Positions 59,221-64,000 of a DNA stretch of 64,000 nucleotides are shown here, piece by piece. The notes under the pieces are model-generated. The model had not been told where the DNA came from and searched no databases. It was given only the letters and a program-made list of their open reading frames with translations. This DNA is from Mucilaginibacter pankratovii (lineage in GTDB: Bacteria; Bacteroidota; Bacteroidia; Sphingobacteriales; Sphingobacteriaceae). Location of the stretch: assembly GCF_014773265.1 (NCBI RefSeq), contig NZ_JACWMY010000003.1:310001-374000 (forward strand), written 5' to 3'. A program made the position numbers and the translations under genes. The first letter of the stretch is position 1. Each line of letters begins with the position of its first letter.

Positions 59221-59639
59221 AGACCTATTGCGCAATCATCCTCGCCACCTTCCTCTTCGCCTGCTCCCCCAAACCGCAGCTCAACAGCATCAGCATATCC
59301 TTAACTAATAACAAAAAGTCCCTGCAGTTTAAAGGGCTTGATCAGGACATTATAGGCGAAGTGAGTCGTGATACCATAGGCAAAGGCTGGCAAGGTTTGG
59401 TACCTGTTTACCGGATGCCTGCCGATACCGATATGAAGAGCTATCAACCCGAGCAGCCGGGCAAATACCAGATTGTGGATAGCATGGTTGTTTTTACACC
59501 CGATACCCCTTTTGCCGCCAGCCAAACCTACTTTGTGCGCTGGTATCGTTTTGATAAGGGCAAAAAGGCTTCCGACTATCTGCGGGGACAGTTGCGACCG
59601 GGGCAAACACAATTTACCGATTTGATTTTTAAGCAATAA
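59217..59639 (+). CDS. Small lipoprotein of unknown function
   Basis: This is a 140-residue predicted lipoprotein (MKTYCAIILATFLFAC, Cys at residue 16; the lipobox is LFAC). The mature part is beta-rich with an Ig-like look (SISISLTNNKKSLQFKG and YQIVDSMVVFTPDTPFAASQ). No known family. Its start overlaps the 52-residue gene, so the two form a little operon. The rimP promoter begins four bases after its stop. Confidence 0.68.
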   Translation: MKTYCAIILATFLFACSPKPQLNSISISLTNNKKSLQFKGLDQDIIGEVSRDTIGKGWQGLVPVYRMPADTDMKSYQPEQPGKYQIVDSMVVFTPDTPFAASQTYFVRWYRFDKGKKASDYLRGQLRPGQTQFTDLIFKQ

Positions 59640-59642
59640 GCA

Positions 59643-59671
59643 TTTGAAATAAAAAATATTTCGTACATTTG
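59643..59671 (+). promoter_or_regulatory. Consensus promoter of rimP-nusA-infB
   Basis: TTTG (59643-59646), 17 bases, TACATTTG (59664-59671) is an exact match to the Bacteroidota TTTG/TAnnTTTG pattern. Transcription should begin near 59678, about eight bases before a hairpin at 59685. Confidence 0.75.
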
Positions 59672-59684
59672 TATCCGAATTAAA

Positions 59685-59710
59685 AAAGAGGGGGCTTTAG
59701 TCCCCTCTTT
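59685..59710 (+). terminator. Leader hairpin with T-tail, terminator or attenuator before rimP
   Basis: Stem AAAGAGGGG (59685-59693) and CCCCTCTTT (59702-59710), loop GCTTTAGT, followed by TATTTTATC. It could end the lipoprotein transcript. Because it lies after the promoter at 59643-59671 it would be within the first 35 nt of the rimP transcript. Confidence 0.65.
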
Positions 59711-59753
59711 TATTTTATCGATCAAATTATCATTCAGATAAACCGACCCGATA

Positions 59754-60218
59754 ATGAATATTGAAAAAAGAGTAACAGAACTGATTGAAGAGAAAATTGC
59801 CGATATGCCAAACTTGTTTTTGGTGGATGTTAAAATGCATTCGAACGGTAAATTAATAGTGTTGGTGGATGGAGATAATGGCATTGGCATAGCCGATTGC
59901 GCCGCGATAAGCAGGCACGTAGGCTTCCACCTGGAGGAAGAGAATGTGATAGAAGAAGCCTATAATTTAGAGGTTTCATCGCCGGGGATTGATACCCCGC
60001 TTACTTTGCCAAGGCAATATGCCAAAAATGTTGGCCGTACGTTGGGAATTAAAATGGCAGATGGTACAAAACGCGAAGGCAAATTGCTGAGTGTTGGCGA
60101 AGGTGCTATTACTATAGAAGAAACAATAAAAGAAAAAGGGAAAAAGGCTGAAACTGTTGAAAGCACCATCCCCACAGATAAAATAACAGAGACAAAAGTT
60201 TTAATATCATTCAAGTAA
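59754..60218 (+). CDS. rimP: Ribosome maturation factor RimP
   Basis: This 154-residue protein assembles the 30S subunit. N-terminal alpha/beta domain (NIEKRVTELIEEKIADMPNL, VDGDNGIGIADCAAISRHVG, YNLEVSSPGIDTPL) and a C-terminal SH3-like domain (GRTLGIKMADGTKREGKLL) are both complete. It begins the usual rimP-nusA-infB operon; nusA follows four bases after the stop. Promoter at 59643-59671 and leader hairpin at 59685-59710 belong to it. Confidence 0.95.
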   Translation: MNIEKRVTELIEEKIADMPNLFLVDVKMHSNGKLIVLVDGDNGIGIADCAAISRHVGFHLEEENVIEEAYNLEVSSPGIDTPLTLPRQYAKNVGRTLGIKMADGTKREGKLLSVGEGAITIEETIKEKGKKAETVESTIPTDKITETKVLISFK

Positions 60219-60222
60219 GAAA

Positions 60223-61458
60223 ATGAGCAATATTAATTTAATTGATTCTTTTCAGGAATTTAAAGATTTCAAGAACATCGATCGCCCAACCATGATGAGC
60301 GTACTGGAAGACGTTTTCAGAAGCATGATCAGGAAAAAATACGGTACCGATGAGAACTGCGACGTTATTGTGAATACCGATAACGGTGACTTAGAGATCT
60401 GGCGCACACGTGTGGTTGTGGAAGATGGTTTTAGCGAGGATGACGACCTGGAGGTTGAATTACTGGAAGCTAAGGCATTTGATGCCGACCTGGAAGTTGG
60501 CGACGAGCAAATTGAGCAGATCACTTTAGAAAGCTTTGGCCGCCGCGCTATTTTAGCAGCACGCCAAACTTTGGTGTCAAAAATTCTGGAGCTGGAGAAA
60601 GACGAGATCTTCAAAAAATATAAAGACCGCGTTGGCGAAATTGTTACCGGTGAGGTTTACCAGGTTTGGAAAAAAGAAACTTTGGTTTTGGATGATGAAG
60701 GCAACGAGCTTTTATTACCAAAAACAGAGCAGATCCCGGCGGATTACTTTAAGAAAGGTGATAGCGTACGCGCCATCATCAGCAAGGTTGATATGCTGAA
60801 CAGCAACCCTAAGATCATCATCTCTCGTACTGCGCCTGAGTTTTTACAGCGTTTGTTCGAGATGGAGGTTCCGGAAATTTTCGACGGTTTAATTACCATC
60901 AAAAAGATCGTTCGCGAGCCGGGCGAAAGGGCGAAAGTTGCGGTAGAATCTTATGACGATCGTATCGATCCGGTTGGTGCCTGCGTAGGTATGAAAGGGT
61001 CACGTATCCACGGTATTGTTCGCGAGCTGAAGAATGAGAATATTGATGTTATTAACTACACTAATAACATACAACTATACATACAGCGTGCACTGTCGCC
61101 CGCAAAGATCACATCTATTAAATTAGATGACGAGAAAAAAACTGCGGCAGTTTACTTAAAGCCCGATCAGGTGTCGTTAGCTATCGGTCGTGGTGGCCAT
61201 AACATCAAACTGGCAGGTAAATTGACAGGTTACGAAATTGATGTTTACCGCGAGGCAGACGAGCATGACGAGGATGTGGATATCGAAGAATTCTCAGATG
61301 AAATTGATAGCTGGATACTGGACGAATTTAAGCGCATTGGCTTAGATACGGCAAAATCAGTATTAGCGCTTTCTGTTGGCGAATTGGTAAAACGTACCGA
61401 TTTAGAGGAAGAAACCGTAAAAGAAGTTTTATCAATTCTGCAGGCTGAGTTTGAATAA
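60223..61458 (+). CDS. nusA: Transcription elongation/termination factor NusA
   Basis: The 411-residue protein has the N-terminal RNA-polymerase-binding domain (about 1-130), an S1 domain (GEIVTGEVYQVWKKETLV), and KH domains (PVGACVGMKGSRIHGIVREL, then VSLAIGRGGHNIKLAGKLTG). E. coli-type C-terminal acidic repeats are missing, as usual outside Proteobacteria; the final ~40 residues (GLDTAKSVLALSVGELVKRT) form a short helical domain. It slows or pauses RNA polymerase and helps termination. Gene order is conserved with rimP and infB. Confidence 0.96.
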   Translation: MSNINLIDSFQEFKDFKNIDRPTMMSVLEDVFRSMIRKKYGTDENCDVIVNTDNGDLEIWRTRVVVEDGFSEDDDLEVELLEAKAFDADLEVGDEQIEQITLESFGRRAILAARQTLVSKILELEKDEIFKKYKDRVGEIVTGEVYQVWKKETLVLDDEGNELLLPKTEQIPADYFKKGDSVRAIISKVDMLNSNPKIIISRTAPEFLQRLFEMEVPEIFDGLITIKKIVREPGERAKVAVESYDDRIDPVGACVGMKGSRIHGIVRELKNENIDVINYTNNIQLYIQRALSPAKITSIKLDDEKKTAAVYLKPDQVSLAIGRGGHNIKLAGKLTGYEIDVYREADEHDEDVDIEEFSDEIDSWILDEFKRIGLDTAKSVLALSVGELVKRTDLEEETVKEVLSILQAEFE

Positions 61459-61519
61459 ACAGAATAAGCAAAATTAAAATCGTATTTTTGCGATAATTAG
61501 AGCAGAGAAATAATAATAA

Positions 61520-64000
61520 ATGTCAGAAGACAAATCTATAAAATTAATAAAAGCAGTAAAAGAACTGAACATCGGTATGGGTACCCTTGTCGATTTCTTA
61601 GCTACTAAAGGTTACAAGGTGGAGAAGCACCCAATGGCCAAGCTGGATAACGATATGTATACTACCTTGTTAAAGGAGTTTGCTGTTGATAAAATTATTA
61701 AAGAAGAGGCCAAACAGATCAAGATTGGTAATATCCGCAAGGAAGAAGGTGTACAAACGCCTGAGCGCCCTGTAGAGCAGCCACGCCGTTCGAGAGATTT
61801 TGAGAACGAAGAGATCCTGATCAAAAACACAGGTCATTTTTCTTCAGCACCGGCTGAGAAGCCAAAACCTGCTGAACCGGCACAGCCGAAAGTGGAAGAC
61901 CGCAGTAATACCGGCTTGCCTGGTGTTACCGTTGTGGGTAAAATAGACTTGAACAACCTGGGTGCAAAACCGGCGGAAGCGCCAAAAGCACCAGAGCCTG
62001 TTAAAGAAGTTGCCCCGGTTGCAGAAGCACCAAAGGTAGAAGCCCCTGTGGTAGAAGCGCCAAAAGCGCCAGAGCCTGTTAAAGAGGTTGTTGCCCCTGT
62101 TGCGGAAGCACCAAAAGCGCCCGAGCCTGTTAAAGAAGTTGCGGCACCTGTTGCGGAAGCACCAAAAGCACCCGAGCCTGTTAAAGAAGTTGCGGCACCT
62201 GTTGCGGAAGCACCAAAAGCACCCGAGCCTGTTAAAGAAGTTGCTGCACCTGTTGTAGAAACTCCTGCAGCGGTAGAGGAAGGCGACGACGTTATCCGCG
62301 CGAGCGCAGAACGCCTTAGCGGACCAAAAATTATAGGCAAAATACAACTGCCGGTTAGTAATACGCCCAAGCGTGGCGGTCCGGTTGCATCATCGTCAAA
62401 TGCTGCGGGTAACGCGGCAGATCATAAGCGTAAACGTAAACGTAAAGACGCGCAAGGTGGCGGCGGCGGCCAGGGTGGCAATAGCACCGGGCAGCAGGCA
62501 CCGCCAAGCGGCCCTATCAATCCAAACCGTCCCGATTTTAGGAACAGGCCAAGCGGCCCTCCCGGAGGCGGCGCAGGTAATCGCCCCGATTTTAGAGGCG
62601 GAGGTAACAGGAATTCGCCGCCAAGTACCGGCCCTAAGGAAGAACCTACTGAAAAAGATATACAAGACCAGATCAAAGCAACGCTTGCACGTTTAAGCGG
62701 TGCAGGTAAATCCGGTAAGTTTGCACAGCGTGCTAAGTTCCGCCGTCAGAAGCGTGATGATGTTGCTGCAACCGCCGAAGAACTGGCAATGGAGCAGGAT
62801 GCACAATCCAAAGTGATCAAGGTTACCGAGTTTGTTACCGCGAACGAGCTGGCTTTGATGATGGATGTATCTGTTACGCAGATCATCTCCACTTGTATGA
62901 GTTTGGGTATGTTCGTATCCATCAACCAGCGTTTGGATGCCGAAACTTTAAGCATTGTTGCTGATGAGTTTGGTTTCCAGGTAGAGTTTGTAAAACCACA
63001 GGATGAAGAAGCAAATTTAGATTCGCCTGATGAGCCGGATCAGTTGATACCGCGTGCACCAATCGTGACCATAATGGGCCACGTTGACCACGGTAAAACA
63101 TCCTTGCTCGATTTTATCCGCAAAACCAACGTTATCGGCGGTGAAGCAGGGGGCATAACCCAGCACATTGGCGCTTACGAAGTAACTTTGCCGGATGATA
63201 AAGGAAAAATCACCTTCCTGGATACACCGGGCCACGAGGCGTTTACCGCCATGCGTGCCAGGGGTGCACAGGTAACAGATATTGTTATTATTGTAATTGC
63301 TGCTGATGATAGCGTGATGCCGCAAACCCGCGAGGCCATAAACCACGCGCAGGCTGCAGGTGCACCAATCATTTTCGCATTCAACAAGATAGACAGGCCG
63401 GGTGCCAACGCAGATAAAGTGCGCGAGCAATTGTCTGCCATGAACATACTGGTAGAAGAATGGGGTGGTAAATACCAAACCCAGGAAATATCTGCCAAAA
63501 CAGGCTTAAATATCGAACTACTGTTAGAGAAAGTATTGCTTGAAGCAGAATTGCTTGAGCTTACCGCTAACCCTAACAAACGTGCCGTTGGTACGGTAAT
63601 AGAATCGGCCCTGGATAAAGGCCGTGGTATTGTTACTACGGTACTGGTACAGGCAGGCCGCCTAAAAGTGGGCGACCCGATATTAGCAGGTTGCTACAGC
63701 GGCCGTGTAAAAGCATTAACCAACGAGCGTGGCCAGCGCGTAGATTCGGCAGGCCCATCTACACCGGTACAGGTGCTGGGTATGCAGGGCGCACCAACAG
63801 CGGGCGACAAGTTCAACGCACTGGAAAGCGAAGTGGAAGCACGTGAAATTGCCAACAAACGTTTACAATTACAACGCGAGCAGGGCTTACGTACACAGAA
63901 ACACATCACACTTGATGAAATTGGCCGCCGTTTGGCAGTTGGTAACTTTAAGGAACTTAACATTATTGTTAAGGGTGACGTGGATGGTTCTATCGAGGCG
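61520..64000 (+). CDS. infB: Translation initiation factor IF-2, 3' end outside window
   Basis: 827 codons are present and the frame runs off the end. The N-terminal segment (about 1-460) is variable, with Pro/Ala/Glu/Lys tandem 17-residue repeats (codons 153-246) and an Arg/Gly-rich stretch (about 305-380). An IF2_N-like helix pair follows (about 435-500). The GTPase domain has G1 GHVDHGKTS (from G520), switch [23 protein letters not shown] (G3), NKID (G4) and SAKTG (G5). It brings initiator tRNA to the 30S subunit. The beta-barrel II begins before the window ends. It follows nusA by 61 bases. Confidence 0.97.
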   Translation, partial: MSEDKSIKLIKAVKELNIGMGTLVDFLATKGYKVEKHPMAKLDNDMYTTLLKEFAVDKIIKEEAKQIKIGNIRKEEGVQTPERPVEQPRRSRDFENEEILIKNTGHFSSAPAEKPKPAEPAQPKVEDRSNTGLPGVTVVGKIDLNNLGAKPAEAPKAPEPVKEVAPVAEAPKVEAPVVEAPKAPEPVKEVVAPVAEAPKAPEPVKEVAAPVAEAPKAPEPVKEVAAPVAEAPKAPEPVKEVAAPVVETPAAVEEGDDVIRASAERLSGPKIIGKIQLPVSNTPKRGGPVASSSNAAGNAADHKRKRKRKDAQGGGGGQGGNSTGQQAPPSGPINPNRPDFRNRPSGPPGGGAGNRPDFRGGGNRNSPPSTGPKEEPTEKDIQDQIKATLARLSGAGKSGKFAQRAKFRRQKRDDVAATAEELAMEQDAQSKVIKVTEFVTANELALMMDVSVTQIISTCMSLGMFVSINQRLDAETLSIVADEFGFQVEFVKPQDEEANLDSPDEPDQLIPRAPIVTIMGHVDHGKTSLLDFIRKTNVIGGEAGGITQHIGAYEVTLPDDKGKITFLDTPGHEAFTAMRARGAQVTDIVIIVIAADDSVMPQTREAINHAQAAGAPIIFAFNKIDRPGANADKVREQLSAMNILVEEWGGKYQTQEISAKTGLNIELLLEKVLLEAELLELTANPNKRAVGTVIESALDKGRGIVTTVLVQAGRLKVGDPILAGCYSGRVKALTNERGQRVDSAGPSTPVQVLGMQGAPTAGDKFNALESEVEAREIANKRLQLQREQGLRTQKHITLDEIGRRLAVGNFKELNIIVKGDVDGSIEA
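61976..62257 (+). repeat. infB: 51-bp in-frame tandem repeats in infB
   Basis: Units encode [17 protein letters not shown] (17 residues). There are a first 16-residue unit (61976-62023), a 10-residue partial (62024-62053), and four full units (62054-62257) which are nearly identical in DNA. The region is a Pro-rich linker in IF-2 and is likely length-variable between strains. Confidence 0.93.

Noticed and set aside
61976..62257. CRISPR-like regular repeat
   Set aside because: Units abut with no spacers, are in frame and encode protein repeats.
61834..62370. Long reverse-strand ORFs with [11 protein letters not shown] repeats
   Set aside because: They are frame shadows of the tandem repeats in infB; composition follows from the 51-bp units.

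Overview
The window looks like chromosomal DNA of a Bacteroidota bacterium in the Sphingobacteriaceae range (Mucilaginibacter or Pedobacter-like). Several independent signs agree. Starts lack Shine-Dalgarno sequences. Several promoters match the Bacteroidota pattern TTG/TTTG then TAnnTTTG. The gene content is typical of the group: DUF5687 transporter, DUF2911 protein, TonB receptor with carboxypeptidase-D-like repeat, PafA phosphatase, DUF6249 and DUF1835 proteins. The genus is an inference from content, not a database result. I saw no tRNA, rRNA, CRISPR array, insertion sequence or prophage.

Layout. 1-10 kb: the 5' part of an M16 peptidase (reverse), a sodium:solute symporter unit preceded by two tiny membrane-protein genes, an acyltransferase, a DUF2911 protein, an ECF sigma/anti-sigma pair, a DUF6249 protein, and a DinB/histidine-kinase pair. 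10-17.5 kb: gltX, a reverse unit rarA-TMEM175-DUF5687-ABC ATPase-GNAT, and an AlkA-type glycosylase. 17.6-22.2 kb: a complete cyanophycin module (cphA diverging from cphB and an isoaspartyl peptidase). 22.3-29.9 kb: a multi-PAS protein with no kinase ATPase domain, a TPR protein, a tail-specific protease, and a MarR/ferredoxin reductase/ferredoxin operon. 30-33.6 kb: ligase-associated exonuclease, ATP-dependent DNA ligase and a DUF1835 protein in overlapping order. 33.6-46.3 kb: a GH-like lipoprotein or periplasmic enzyme, coiled-coil protein, DPP4-type peptidase, serine hydrolase, LMW phosphatase-like protein, an exported protein with a JAMM-like motif, M20 amidohydrolase, FKBP and aspS. 47.5-54.5 kb: a thiamine region (TPP riboswitch, TonB receptor, PnuC-family transporter, acyl-CoA-dehydrogenase-fold flavoenzyme, then PafA phosphatase and a ThiE-like protein). 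54.6-59.6 kb: small lipoproteins, GNAT, S9 peptidase, YkuD_2 protein. 59.6-64 kb: rimP-nusA-infB, with infB running off the end.

The most unusual feature is the TPP riboswitch at 47551-47770. All hallmark aptamer segments are present, but the short linker between P2 and P4 carries about 95 nt of hairpin-forming repeat DNA. The operon it controls carries a flavin-dependent oxidoreductase where a thiamine pyrophosphokinase might have been expected. The second theme is dispersed palindromic repeats: at least seven families lie between genes, one copy is read through as the C-terminus of the exonuclease, and one sits inside the riboswitch. A third observation is a 41-codon GTG-started membrane peptide gene that overlaps genes on both sides just before the symporter.
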